Shown: positions 24,134 to 33,096 of the stretch, piece by piece | How the letters are laid out: each line of letters opens with the position of its first letter | Numbering within the stretch: position 1 is the first letter of the stretch | Assembly (NCBI GenBank): GCA_964477265.1 | Contig: CAYZDJ010000009.1 | Location: 26,312 to 90,311, forward strand | DNA length: 64,000 nt | Source of the DNA: CAIVPM01 sp964477265 | GTDB lineage: Bacteria > Bacteroidota > Bacteroidia > Chitinophagales > Chitinophagaceae | Direction: 5' to 3' | Notes under the pieces: model-generated | What the model was told of the DNA's origin: nothing | Database searches by the model: none | Seen by the model: the letters and a program-made list of their open reading frames with translations, nothing else | Made by a program: the position numbers and the translations under genes

Positions 24134-25060
24134 TTAGTTGTAGTTGGTTTCTTTGACAATGTATAGTGGTCGTTCTTTGCTTTGCATAAATAATTTGCCA
24201 AGATATAAACCAATAATGCCAAGTATTAAAAGTTGAAGGCCTCCAAAAAAAGCTATGGTTACAATTACTGAAATCCAGCCATGAACAGCATTGCCATTAA
24301 AGTAACTAATGATTGCATAGGGAATATATAACAATGACAAAGCAGATGAAACAAAACCCAGGTAAATAGCTATGTTCAAAGGTTTGGTACTAAATGAAGT
24401 GATGCCATTAAGTGCAAACCTTGTCATTTTTTTAAATGTATATTTACTGCTGCCATGTAGTCTGTTGGCTGCAGTATAATGAATAGCTTTTTGCTTAAAA
24501 CCTACCCATTTTACCAACCCTCGCCAGAACAAATCTTTTTCGTTGAAATTTTTGGCAATGTTTACAACCTGTTTGCTCATTAACCTAAAATCGGCTGTGC
24601 CGCTTTCCAATTCAATATCGCTTAGTTTATTTAAAAAATTATAAAAACTTTTCGATGTTTTCTTTTTAACAAAACCCAGTTCCTCAGCATCTTTACGAAT
24701 GGTGTAAACAATATCATAACCATTTTCCCATTCTGCAAGCAATTCAGGTATTAACGTTGGTGGGTGCTGCATATCTCCATCCATAGAAATAATTGCATCA
24801 CCTTTTGCCTTATCAAGTCCAGCCTTTAATGCCATCTGGTGTCCAAAATTTCGTGAAAAGCTGATGTAAAAAATCCTTGAATCAGCTTGAGATAATTTTT
24901 GCAGTTCAATTAAAGTATTGTCTCTGCTGCCATCATCTACAAAAATAATTTCGTAATTGTAATTAACATTTTCAAATACATTATTTATAGCATTTGCTAT
25001 GATGCTTACATTTTTTTCTTCGTTAAATGCAGGAATAACAATACTTATAAGTTGTTGCAT
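24134..25060 (-). CDS. GT2 family glycosyltransferase, polyprenyl-phosphate-sugar synthase type
   Basis: A 308-residue protein. The GT-A domain opens with ISIVIPAFNEEKNV and carries IIFVDDGSRDNT and the metal-binding ISMDGDMQHPP; RNFGHQMALKAG follows. Two C-terminal membrane segments lie at about 230-300. This matches the DPM1/GtrB/ArnC group, which charges undecaprenyl phosphate with a sugar at the inner membrane. The ATG at 25060 is preferred over a TTG two codons upstream. First gene of the operon with the GT87-like protein and the deacetylase. Confidence 0.88.
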   Translation of the reverse strand: MQQLISIVIPAFNEEKNVSIIANAINNVFENVNYNYEIIFVDDGSRDNTLIELQKLSQADSRIFYISFSRNFGHQMALKAGLDKAKGDAIISMDGDMQHPPTLIPELLAEWENGYDIVYTIRKDAEELGFVKKKTSKSFYNFLNKLSDIELESGTADFRLMSKQVVNIAKNFNEKDLFWRGLVKWVGFKQKAIHYTAANRLHGSSKYTFKKMTRFALNGITSFSTKPLNIAIYLGFVSSALSLLYIPYAIISYFNGNAVHGWISVIVTIAFFGGLQLLILGIIGLYLGKLFMQSKERPLYIVKETNYN

Positions 25061-25267
25061 TTGCAAGCAAAATTTTGGTTTATATTACAAATGTATGTGT
25101 TGGCATTTATTAATAAAACTGCATAACTTTTAAATTAGCATAAATGCGGTAAGCTATTTGTTAATAAAAAAATTAAACTCTTAAGCAACGTTTTTGTCAT
25201 TTTATTTATCTATATATATGGTAAATAAATAATTTTAACGTCTATAAAGAATTCTTGATGTGTTTCT

Positions 25268-27913
25268 ATGAATAAAATTATCATTCTATTGGTTATATTT
25301 TTATTGGCTATAAATAAGTATGGCAGTGCCTTTCATTTAAAGGGAGGGTGGATTCAATACGAATATTTAAGTACAGACTCTACTGCAAAAACCAATAAAT
25401 ACAGAATCACAATTCGTCAGTATTTATCATGCTCATCAACCGATCAGCAAATTGATGCTACTGTTTCTCTTGGCATTTTTGATGGAAATACTAATCAACT
25501 TTTCAGAACTGTAACTGTACCAGCATCGGGTAATAGTATTATTAGTAAAACAGACTTTGACCCATGTATTACTCCAAAACCAACTGCAGGTTCTGTGTGT
25601 TACAGAATTGATGTTTACACTACTATACAAGACTTGCCATTTAATGAAGGGGGCTACACACTTGCTGTGCAAAGGTGCTGCAGGATTAGTGGTATTATCA
25701 ATGTTTCCAACTCGGATCAATTTGGTTTAACATATAGCAACAAAATACCAGGAAGGGTTTTAGGTACTTGGTATGCAAATGATAATAGCCCATTTTTTGC
25801 TACAAAAGACACGGTAATCATTTGCCATAATACACCTTTTGTTTTTGATTTTTCTGCAACTGATGCTGATAGTGATTCTCTTAGATATACTTTTTGTGAT
25901 GGCTTGCATGGAGGAAGTGCAGGTCAGGGAGGAGGTAATCCCAAACCTGACCCACCTTCAAATCCACCTTATTCAACTATTACATACACTTCCAGTTTTT
26001 CTGGGGGTAATCCATTAGGTTTTATGGTTACTATTGACAGTAAAACTGGTATTATAAGTGGTGTGGCACCAAATGCAACAGGCGACTATGTAATTGCAGT
26101 TTGCGTTTATGAATATAGAAATGGTGTAAACATTGGTGTTACCCGAAAAGAGATTCATATTAATGTAGCCAATTGCCAACTATCTGCTGCCGATTTAAAA
26201 CCTACTTATATCACTTGCGATGGTTTTACACTTGATTTCCAAAACGAATCATCTGCAACTTCTGTTACATCATACAAATGGTATTTTGGCGATGATTCAA
26301 CATCGACCAGCCCTACACCAACGCACACATATAAGGACACTGGCGTTTATAATTTAAAGTTGGTTGTTTTGGCTCAGGGTTGTTCAGATTCAGCAGAGTC
26401 TATAGTAAAAATATTTCCAGGTTTTGTTCCTGATTTTACTGTAACAGGCTTTTGTTTTCAAACGCCATTTCAATTTAAAAATACAACTTTTGCCAAATAT
26501 GGTAATGTTGATAGTGTTTTTTGGGATTTTGGCGAAACAGCAATAGATACAGATACTTCAACAAAATTTAACCCAATTTATAAATATCCAAATGGTGGAC
26601 AAAGGCAAGTGTATTTATATGCACACAGTAGTAAAGGCTGTGAAAAAGATATCACAAAAACCGTAAATGTTTTGGACAAACCAGTTATTAACCTTGCGTT
26701 TAAAGACACACTTATTTGTAGTATAGATACCTTGCCTTTATCTGCTACATCTACAGCTGGTGTTACGTTTGCATGGACACCTAATAGCTATATTTCAAAT
26801 ATACATAGCCAAAATCCTTTAGTGTTTCCTAAAGATACTACGCTATATATTGTAACAGTAACAGATAATGGCTGTATAAATAAAGATACTGTAACAGTTA
26901 ATGTGCTTGACTTTATAACTGTAGATGCTGGCCCTAATGCCAATGTATGCTTGACAGATGACTATAGAATGAAAACAACAAGCTATGCATTGGGTTATCA
27001 ATGGACACCTGCCACAACATTAGATGATTCTACGAAAAAGTTCCCAATAGCAACACCAATTGCTAAAATGCAGAAGTATTATGTTACAGCTAATTTAGGT
27101 AAATGCCAGGATCATGATTCGGTTACGCTGTTTACTTTTCCTTATGCCAAAATAAATTTATCAAGGGATACTTCTATTTGTTTTGGAGACTCTATTCAAC
27201 TTTTTGGAAGCATACTTGCCGATACTTTTTTCTGGCGTCCACTTACAAATCTTGACAACCCTAAATCATTAAGCCCAATTGTAAAGCCAGCACAAACCAC
27301 CGATTATATTTTAACTGCAAATTATTTGACAGGATGCTTAAAGCAAGTGCATGATACTGCAAGGATTACTGTAGTGCAGCCATTTACAGTGTTTGCTGGT
27401 AGAGATACTGCTGTTGTATATAATCAACCTTTGCAGTTAAATGCAGTAGTTAAACTGGCAACAGACAAGCAGTTTCAGTGGACAGATATTAAAACATCAT
27501 CTGTATTTGCTAACATACAAAACCCAGTTGTTACTTTTCCTATAACTACAGATAGTGTTTCATATAAAGTAAAAGCATACACTAAAGAAAATTGCTATGC
27601 ATTTGATACCATTAAAATTAAAGTGTTTAAAACCATTCCAAGCATTTTTATGCCTGATGCATTTACCCCAAATAATGATGGATTGAATGACATTATAAAA
27701 CCTGTATGTGTTGGTATTGCTACATTAGAACACTTTAACATTTATAACAGATGGGGGCAATTATTATATACAACTTCTCAGGTTAATAAAGGTTGGGATG
27801 GAAGGTTTAATGGTACAATTCAAAATACTGGCACCTATATTTATACTGTTCAAGGCACAGATTATTTGGGTAATGTTATCACTAAAAAAGGAACAATAGT
27901 TTTAATACAGTAG
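25268..27913 (+). CDS. Secreted PKD-domain protein with gliding-motility-type C-terminal domain (T9SS cargo)
   Basis: An 881-residue protein. It has a signal peptide (1-21), a large N-terminal beta-rich domain with Cys pairs starting AFHLKGGWIQYEY, at least one PKD domain (SYKWYFGDDSTSTSPTPTHTYKDTGVYNLKLVV, described here in part) and further Ig-like repeats with Cys-x-x-Asp starts. The last ~85 residues are the CHU_C / gliding-associated type B sorting domain: IFMPDAFTPNNDGLND, FNIYNRWGQLLY and GTYIYTVQGTDYLGN. It should cross the outer membrane by T9SS and be released or tethered at the surface as an adhesin. No secretion machinery gene is nearby. Confidence 0.88.
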   Translation: MNKIIILLVIFLLAINKYGSAFHLKGGWIQYEYLSTDSTAKTNKYRITIRQYLSCSSTDQQIDATVSLGIFDGNTNQLFRTVTVPASGNSIISKTDFDPCITPKPTAGSVCYRIDVYTTIQDLPFNEGGYTLAVQRCCRISGIINVSNSDQFGLTYSNKIPGRVLGTWYANDNSPFFATKDTVIICHNTPFVFDFSATDADSDSLRYTFCDGLHGGSAGQGGGNPKPDPPSNPPYSTITYTSSFSGGNPLGFMVTIDSKTGIISGVAPNATGDYVIAVCVYEYRNGVNIGVTRKEIHINVANCQLSAADLKPTYITCDGFTLDFQNESSATSVTSYKWYFGDDSTSTSPTPTHTYKDTGVYNLKLVVLAQGCSDSAESIVKIFPGFVPDFTVTGFCFQTPFQFKNTTFAKYGNVDSVFWDFGETAIDTDTSTKFNPIYKYPNGGQRQVYLYAHSSKGCEKDITKTVNVLDKPVINLAFKDTLICSIDTLPLSATSTAGVTFAWTPNSYISNIHSQNPLVFPKDTTLYIVTVTDNGCINKDTVTVNVLDFITVDAGPNANVCLTDDYRMKTTSYALGYQWTPATTLDDSTKKFPIATPIAKMQKYYVTANLGKCQDHDSVTLFTFPYAKINLSRDTSICFGDSIQLFGSILADTFFWRPLTNLDNPKSLSPIVKPAQTTDYILTANYLTGCLKQVHDTARITVVQPFTVFAGRDTAVVYNQPLQLNAVVKLATDKQFQWTDIKTSSVFANIQNPVVTFPITTDSVSYKVKAYTKENCYAFDTIKIKVFKTIPSIFMPDAFTPNNDGLNDIIKPVCVGIATLEHFNIYNRWGQLLYTTSQVNKGWDGRFNGTIQNTGTYIYTVQGTDYLGNVITKKGTIVLIQ

Positions 27914-27945
27914 TTGGCAATAGCTGGGATTAATCTTTAACCAAT

Positions 27946-29148
27946 TTATAAACTTATTCTCTCATATATCCACATTAGCGATAATATAATAGCAGCAATA
28001 GCTCCAGCATTTTTTATGTAACTGTAAAACGGTTTTTTACTTAGCATTAACAATACAGGTAATACAATAATTACAACTAACAACTGCATAGCTTCAATGC
28101 CTAAATTAAAACCAAGAATGCTTAATGCCATTTGCTTTGATGACAAACCAAGATTGGATAAAACTGTAGCAAAAGCCAAACCATGTACCAAACCAAATCC
28201 TGAAGCAATATACATTTCCTTGCCAAAAAATAATGGCTTTATACAATGTATAGCTGTAATAAAAATTGAAAAAGCAATTAATACTTCAACAGGCTTAACA
28301 GGCAATTGCACAATATTTAATGCACCTAAAATTAATGTAAGTGAATGCCCTACAGTAAATGCTGTTACTATTTTTATAACACGTGTAAATGAATGTTTTT
28401 TATTGTTTGCTGCCTGCCACTTTTTATTTACTACAATCAGGCAAGCTGGTAATAAAAGCATTAACAGAAACAATAAGTGGTCTGTACCTTCTGCAATATG
28501 GCGAATGCCTAAACTAAACATATTTGCAAAACCTTTCCAGCTACTGCCTTTTTGTAAACTGAAAGTAAATGGTTGCACTACATTGTTTTTTGTGTCCAAA
28601 CTAATCACTCCAATCTGCTTCTCATTGTTTTGAGTAATTCCATTTTGCCAATCCTGTGTTATTGAAATAATTGCATTATGTGTTACTACCTGATGAATGA
28701 TTACATCATACAACAAGGTAAGTTTTTCATTTCCTATTAATTCTATAGGAGCTTTAAACTCAATGCTGGCAAGTACTTCATTGTATGTTCCATTAACTTC
28801 TGTGTTAATGCTATCATAACCAACATATGTAATTTTCTTTTGCCAAACATTGTTGTTTTGGTCTACAAGTTTTACATGAGCATCAATATAGAGCCTTAGT
28901 TCATTATTGTATTTGCTTACAAAGTTTTCAATATTGCTGTTAAACTCTTTGCCAAAAGCCAATTCAAATTCACCAATTGGTAACTTCATATTCATCACAA
29001 TTTTTTTGTGTTGAATATTCATTTGCACAATAGAATTGGGCATTGGGTGAGCCAGCAATTTAATATGAGAAAAAATGATAAGCAGTAAAACAAAAAGCCA
29101 CTTTTTAAATGAGTGGCTGTTTATTTTGTATTGATTTATTGAAGACAT
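27946..29148 (-). CDS. HupE/UreJ-like membrane protein with N-terminal extracytoplasmic domain
   Basis: A 400-residue protein. A first membrane segment (about 16-34) is followed by a beta-rich ~180-residue periplasmic domain. The C-terminal half has six to seven membrane segments and a HupE/UreJ_2 pattern: GIRHIAEGTDHLLFLLMLLLPA, FTVGHSLTLILGALN, and GFGLVHGLAFA with its conserved histidines. HupE-type proteins are linked to nickel or cobalt uptake in some bacteria. In Bacteroidota the long-domain version is uncharacterised. It overlaps the stop of the DUF3500 gene by one base, so the two are translationally coupled. Confidence 0.8.
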   Translation of the reverse strand: MSSINQYKINSHSFKKWLFVLLLIIFSHIKLLAHPMPNSIVQMNIQHKKIVMNMKLPIGEFELAFGKEFNSNIENFVSKYNNELRLYIDAHVKLVDQNNNVWQKKITYVGYDSINTEVNGTYNEVLASIEFKAPIELIGNEKLTLLYDVIIHQVVTHNAIISITQDWQNGITQNNEKQIGVISLDTKNNVVQPFTFSLQKGSSWKGFANMFSLGIRHIAEGTDHLLFLLMLLLPACLIVVNKKWQAANNKKHSFTRVIKIVTAFTVGHSLTLILGALNIVQLPVKPVEVLIAFSIFITAIHCIKPLFFGKEMYIASGFGLVHGLAFATVLSNLGLSSKQMALSILGFNLGIEAMQLLVVIIVLPVLLMLSKKPFYSYIKNAGAIAAIILSLMWIYERISL

Positions 29149-30761
29149 TATTGCTTTATAAATTTGGTTTGTGTGGTTTGTGTTTCTGTTTGCAATGTTA
29201 CAATGTAGTTGCCTTTGCTCAACTTTGAAACATCAATATTTACAAGGCTTGCATTGCTTACAATATTTTTTTCAACAGTTCTTCCATTCATATCAAAAAC
29301 ATAATATGTAAGTTTTTCGCCTTCTAGGTTATGGGTAATACTCAGAGTGTTTACAGCTGGATTTGGATAAGCATTTATTGTAACCCTGCTATCAATATTT
29401 ATAACCATAATGCTTGAATACTGCACCTTACCATCGTTGTCAACACTTTTTATTCTGTAATAATTTTTTCCTTTTTGTGGATTGGTGTGAATGTAATTGT
29501 AACTACTACCTTGCAAATTATTTTTTGATTCAATAGTAGCAATTGTTACAAAGGTTTTGCCATCTGTACTATACTCTACATCATATTGTTTGCTGCTTAC
29601 TTCATAAGTTGTTTTCCAATTTACAGATACAGCGTTATCGCTTACTTTAAATACAGAAACTGATTCCATTTTAATTGGCAAGGTAACAGTTGTATCTCCT
29701 CCAACTGCCGTGTTATAAATTCCATTGGTGCTACCTGTACCACCAAAATCTCTTTTATGGTCTCTCCAAATACTGTGATAATGCACTCCAGAAAGTATTA
29801 CTCCATTTTGAACACTAAACTCAATCCACACACCAGCTCCATCAATTCTTACATAATCGTTTTTAGTAGCCAAAGCAGCTGTGCCACTATAGGCAATATA
29901 AGTTGAGTCAAGTTGATTGGTGTATTGAGCCAAAATTGCAGCAGCATTATTTTCATCAACATCAAGCACATAAGTTTTTATCGCTTCTAAAACCAATTGT
30001 TTTTTTGCAGTGGTTAAAGTACCAACTCTTATGCCCACTTTAGTTGTAGGGAATTGCCAATCTTTTGCAGTGCCTCCATTGGCTGCACCCAATACTACAT
30101 CACCAAAAGTCTGCGAAAGTTTAGCACTTGCCAATTCAGTTGTAGTCAATGCAGCAAGCATTGCAGCAAACGCAACTTTCTCTTGATTCATTGGTGCATA
30201 AGTGGTGCCACTTGTTGTAAAGGTTAATGGTTCTATAGCTTCAAAATGTGGCGTTGGACCAACCATTACTCCATTATTATAAGTATTGGCAACAGTTTTA
30301 TGATGCCCAGTCATCATAATTTCAAAAGTACCTGTAAGAGATGGTGTGCCAAAAAATGCTAAATAATAATTACCTGCACCATAAGTTGTGCCACCACCAT
30401 TTGCAGCTAAATAATCATCGGCTAACCACAGTTGCACAATTTCATCATAACCTTCATTAGCTACACTTTGATTGCTCATTTCTTTAATAATAGCTTTTGC
30501 AGCACCCAATTGTGCAGCATTTAATGAGCCAAGTTTTATTCCTAACCTGGCACTCATAGCTGCTGGTAAATTGCTCCAGGTTTGGGCATTGGTATATGTA
30601 TAGGCAAGTTGCAATGTGTTTACCTGTGTTGTAGTTAGCATTGCTTTTAAGCTATCTGCTAAATGAACAATATTGGCTACAGAACCTGTGGTGCCTGCTT
30701 TTGTAGTATTGAGGGTTACAATTAAAAGCAGTGTACAAAAACAAAGTTTCAATTTTTTCAT
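29148..30761 (-). CDS. DUF3500 protein with T9SS type A sorting domain
   Basis: A 537-residue secreted protein. It has a signal peptide (1-22), a DUF3500 domain at about 30-350 (YTNAQTWSNLPAAMSARLGIKLGSL, IMMTGHHKT, GVHYHSIWRDHKRDFG), and a fibronectin-like module (VSVNWKTTYEVSSKQYDVEYSTDG). The C-terminal ~75 residues form a T9SS type A domain (AYPNPAVNTLSITH, YYVFDMNGRTV, GNYIVTLQT). His-rich stretches (GHHKT, HYHS) suggest metal binding, and the partner HupE-like protein supports a metal-related role; both are inference. Upstream is a pair of 10-bp motifs with 21-bp period, also found near the lytS-type operon that follows on the same strand. Confidence 0.82.
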   Translation of the reverse strand: MKKLKLCFCTLLLIVTLNTTKAGTTGSVANIVHLADSLKAMLTTTQVNTLQLAYTYTNAQTWSNLPAAMSARLGIKLGSLNAAQLGAAKAIIKEMSNQSVANEGYDEIVQLWLADDYLAANGGGTTYGAGNYYLAFFGTPSLTGTFEIMMTGHHKTVANTYNNGVMVGPTPHFEAIEPLTFTTSGTTYAPMNQEKVAFAAMLAALTTTELASAKLSQTFGDVVLGAANGGTAKDWQFPTTKVGIRVGTLTTAKKQLVLEAIKTYVLDVDENNAAAILAQYTNQLDSTYIAYSGTAALATKNDYVRIDGAGVWIEFSVQNGVILSGVHYHSIWRDHKRDFGGTGSTNGIYNTAVGGDTTVTLPIKMESVSVFKVSDNAVSVNWKTTYEVSSKQYDVEYSTDGKTFVTIATIESKNNLQGSSYNYIHTNPQKGKNYYRIKSVDNDGKVQYSSIMVINIDSRVTINAYPNPAVNTLSITHNLEGEKLTYYVFDMNGRTVEKNIVSNASLVNIDVSKLSKGNYIVTLQTETQTTQTKFIKQ

Positions 30762-30827
30762 AACGTGGTGTGTTTGTTTTGGGTAGATATCGAATGTAGC
30801 AGTAGGTTTAAAACAGTAGTCTGATTT

Positions 30828-30858
30828 TGTGGTGAAATGACTTTTTTTTGGGGTAAAA
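30828..30858 (-). promoter_or_regulatory. Candidate LytTR-type binding site (tandem 10-bp motifs) upstream of the DUF3500 operon
   Basis: On the minus strand, TTTTACCCCA (30858-30849) and TTTCACCACA (30837-30828) are separated by 11 bases, giving a 21-bp period. A TACATTCG element that could serve as -7 box lies 29 bases further towards the gene (30798-30791). Each half differs by one base from the TTTTACCACA motif at 32699-32729. Confidence 0.5.
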
Positions 30859-30873
30859 AATTAAACACTGAAA

Positions 30874-31566
30874 TTACAGTTTCAATATACGTTTCACATC
30901 ATCTTCATAATTTTTACTTATAGGAATTTCTTCTTCACCCACAGTTATAATTTTTTGCTTTATAGATTGTATAAATTGTATCGCTACAATGTATGAACGA
31001 TGTACTCTAATAAAATATTTGGCAGAAAGCTTATCCAGCAAGGCTTTCATTGTCATCCTAACTACAACATCAGGCTTGCCGTGCAAATGGATTTTTAAAT
31101 AATTATCTAACCCTTCAATAAATATAATTTCATTAAGCATTACTTTAACCATTGTATAATCTGCCTTCAGCATAATGAAACTTTCATTCTTATTAATGAT
31201 TGTTTCCTTTGCCTTTGAACCATCAACTGCTCGTTGTATAGCCTTTTGAAAACGTTCAAAATCGAATGGCTTCAGTAAATAATCTATCGCACCAATGTCA
31301 TAACTTTCCAAGGCATACTCGCTATACGATGTTGTGAAAATGAGCAGGGGCTTATGTTGTAGCTGTTTATAAAAATCTAATCCAGATATGGCAGGCATAT
31401 TAATATCCAACAATAGAACATCAACTTCGTGTTGTTGCAAATAAACCAAGGCAAGGTTTGTTTTGGTAAAACAGTTAATCAAATCAATAGTCTCAATGCG
31501 TTTGCAATAGCTTTCAATTAAGTCTAAAGCCAAAGGTTCGTCATCAATTGCAACAACTTTTATCAT
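30874..31566 (-). CDS. LytTR-family response regulator
   Basis: A 230-residue regulator. The receiver domain (1-120) has the acidic pocket AIDDEP, phospho-acceptor Asp54 (VLLLDINMP), a conserved Thr (IFTTSYSEYA) and Lys (DYLLKPFDF). The LytTR DNA-binding domain (about 130-230) has IIFIEGLDNYLKIHL and FIRVHRSYIVAI. Phosphorylated by the partner kinase, it should bind tandem ~10-bp sites about two helical turns apart. Its start overlaps the kinase stop by four bases. It lies between the DUF3500 operon and its kinase, and likely targets are the motif pairs at 30828-30858 and 32699-32729. Confidence 0.93.
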   Translation of the reverse strand: MIKVVAIDDEPLALDLIESYCKRIETIDLINCFTKTNLALVYLQQHEVDVLLLDINMPAISGLDFYKQLQHKPLLIFTTSYSEYALESYDIGAIDYLLKPFDFERFQKAIQRAVDGSKAKETIINKNESFIMLKADYTMVKVMLNEIIFIEGLDNYLKIHLHGKPDVVVRMTMKALLDKLSAKYFIRVHRSYIVAIQFIQSIKQKIITVGEEEIPISKNYEDDVKRILKL

Positions 31567-32621
31567 ATTAATTCCATTGAAAGATTAACGATATAGGTAC
31601 TTTCATTTTCTTGCACAACAAGAGTGTGCTTGTTGGGATAAAGTAGTTGCAAACGCTCGTTTGTATTAAGCATTCCAATTCCTGTTGTATGTATAGTGTT
31701 GGAAACAACTGCAACCTTTTTATTAGACACTTTCATTGACAAATTATTATTTGTAACCTCAACATTTATTTCAACCATACAGTGCTCAACATCTGGATTG
31801 ATGCCATATTTAATAGCATTTTCAATGTATGTAACTAATATTAAAGGTGCAATTTCATTGTTGGCTGCATTGCCTGTGCAATTAAAAACTATTGTAGCAG
31901 TATTACCCAACCTCGACCTTTGCAACTCAATATAATGTTGCAGATAATCCAACTCTTTTTGCAAGGCAATTTTTGTATCATTGGCTTCTTTAATTGCATA
32001 ACGCATCAGACCACTTAAATTAATGATAGCATCGGCAGCCTTATCATCTTTTTTTACCACTAAAGAGTAAATGCTATTAAGCGTGTTGAATAAAAAATGT
32101 GGATTGATTTGTGCTTTTAACGATGCAAGCTGGGCCTTCATTTTCTCTTCCTTAAGCTGCGATAAATGTTCCCTTGTCCTTAATAAAAATGCAAAGAAGA
32201 TGGCTGAGAAAAACAGAGACAAATGTCTGCGAAATTCATCGAACATAAAAGACAATAATGTAAATTGTCTGTGTGGTGCATCGTGTTCGAAATGCTCTGG
32301 TGGAAGATCGTGTTCAATAAAAGGTAAATGCTTACCAGCAAGGTGTGGCAACATTAAAGTAACAGATAAAAAAGCAATGATGGCTATTATATATAACACA
32401 TATTTTTTCTGCAAAAAAAGCTTTGGTAGCAGCAAATAATAATTAAAATAAAAAAAGCAAAGCAGCACAAAATTAGCAATGGTATCCTGCACAAACACTC
32501 TTGACAAAAACATAAAAGGTTCGCCAGGAGGACGAACAAAAGCTAATGTTGGCACTATTAAAAAAAGTGTAACAAAAAACAGGTGGGTAAATATTTCTTT
32601 CTTGAAAATCTTGTGTGGCAT
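31563..32621 (-). CDS. LytS/YehU-type sensor histidine kinase
   Basis: A 352-residue membrane kinase. About four membrane segments lie within residues 10-150 (with a His/Pro-rich loop HDLPPEHFEHD between them). The His_kinase domain follows, with the phospho-accepting histidine in NPHFLFNTLNSIYSLV, and an HATPase_c domain with ITYIENAIKYGI-type N box and GIGMLNTNERL. This is the usual partner of LytTR regulators, coupled here by a four-base overlap. The signal is unknown; the His/Glu/Asp-rich extracytoplasmic loop could bind metal, which would fit the HupE-like neighbour (inference). Confidence 0.92.
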   Translation of the reverse strand: MPHKIFKKEIFTHLFFVTLFLIVPTLAFVRPPGEPFMFLSRVFVQDTIANFVLLCFFYFNYYLLLPKLFLQKKYVLYIIAIIAFLSVTLMLPHLAGKHLPFIEHDLPPEHFEHDAPHRQFTLLSFMFDEFRRHLSLFFSAIFFAFLLRTREHLSQLKEEKMKAQLASLKAQINPHFLFNTLNSIYSLVVKKDDKAADAIINLSGLMRYAIKEANDTKIALQKELDYLQHYIELQRSRLGNTATIVFNCTGNAANNEIAPLILVTYIENAIKYGINPDVEHCMVEINVEVTNNNLSMKVSNKKVAVVSNTIHTTGIGMLNTNERLQLLYPNKHTLVVQENESTYIVNLSMELI

Positions 32622-32698
32622 TAATGAAATGCTTAAGCTTAGCTACAAATTTGGGAAAGCATTTTGAATTGTATTAGGTAAATCTTTTGACAATGTTT

Positions 32699-32729
32699 TT
32701 TTACCACATTTTTTTGGCATTTTACCACA
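32699..32729 (+). promoter_or_regulatory. Candidate LytTR-type binding site (two perfect 10-bp repeats)
   Basis: TTTTACCACA occurs at 32699-32708 and again at 32720-32729, an exact 21-bp period with an 11-base spacer. It lies 78 bases upstream of the kinase start but faces the amylase. It matches the pair at 30828-30858. Confidence 0.55.
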
Positions 32730-33045
32730 ACATTTTTAATTATGCCTTGCTACTCAAAATTACTCTGCAAGAAATTGATGAAAACAAAAATGTGGTAATA
32801 AAAGCCTAACAATACTATGTTATTGATGTTGTTTCAAATTTAGTTTTCTTAAAATCAATTTATTATGTATCTAACTGCAAAGCATACGATGAAAACACAA
32901 CACTAGTTAGCAAAGGTTTAAACCAAATATTTTTGTATTTATTTGCGAAACCACTGTATTCTTTGCTGTTTAAATAATTTTATACAACCTCGTATTATAA
33001 AATATTCCAGAAAGATTCACTATTTAAATCATTGCAAACATTTTT

Positions 33046-33062
33046 TGTGTAATTATTACACA
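33046..33062. promoter_or_regulatory. 17-bp palindrome, candidate operator of the amylase gene
   Basis: TGTGTAATTATTACACA is a perfect inverted repeat with a single central base, 34 bases upstream of the amylase ATG. It overlaps the region expected for the -33 box. The symmetry suggests a dimeric HTH regulator such as a CRP/FNR or LacI-type protein (inference). Confidence 0.5.
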
Positions 33063-33096
33063 GTGCTTATTTTTACAGTCCACAAAAAAATGCTGT

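Larger units (their letters stand above)
32622..33096. other. 475-bp divergent regulatory region between the kinase operon and the amylase
   Basis: No gene is seen. It holds a 21-bp-period motif pair (32699-32729), an inverted half motif TGTGGTAATA (32791-32800) and a 17-bp palindrome (33046-33062) close to the amylase start. The size and motif content suggest control of both flanking transcripts. Confidence 0.5.
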
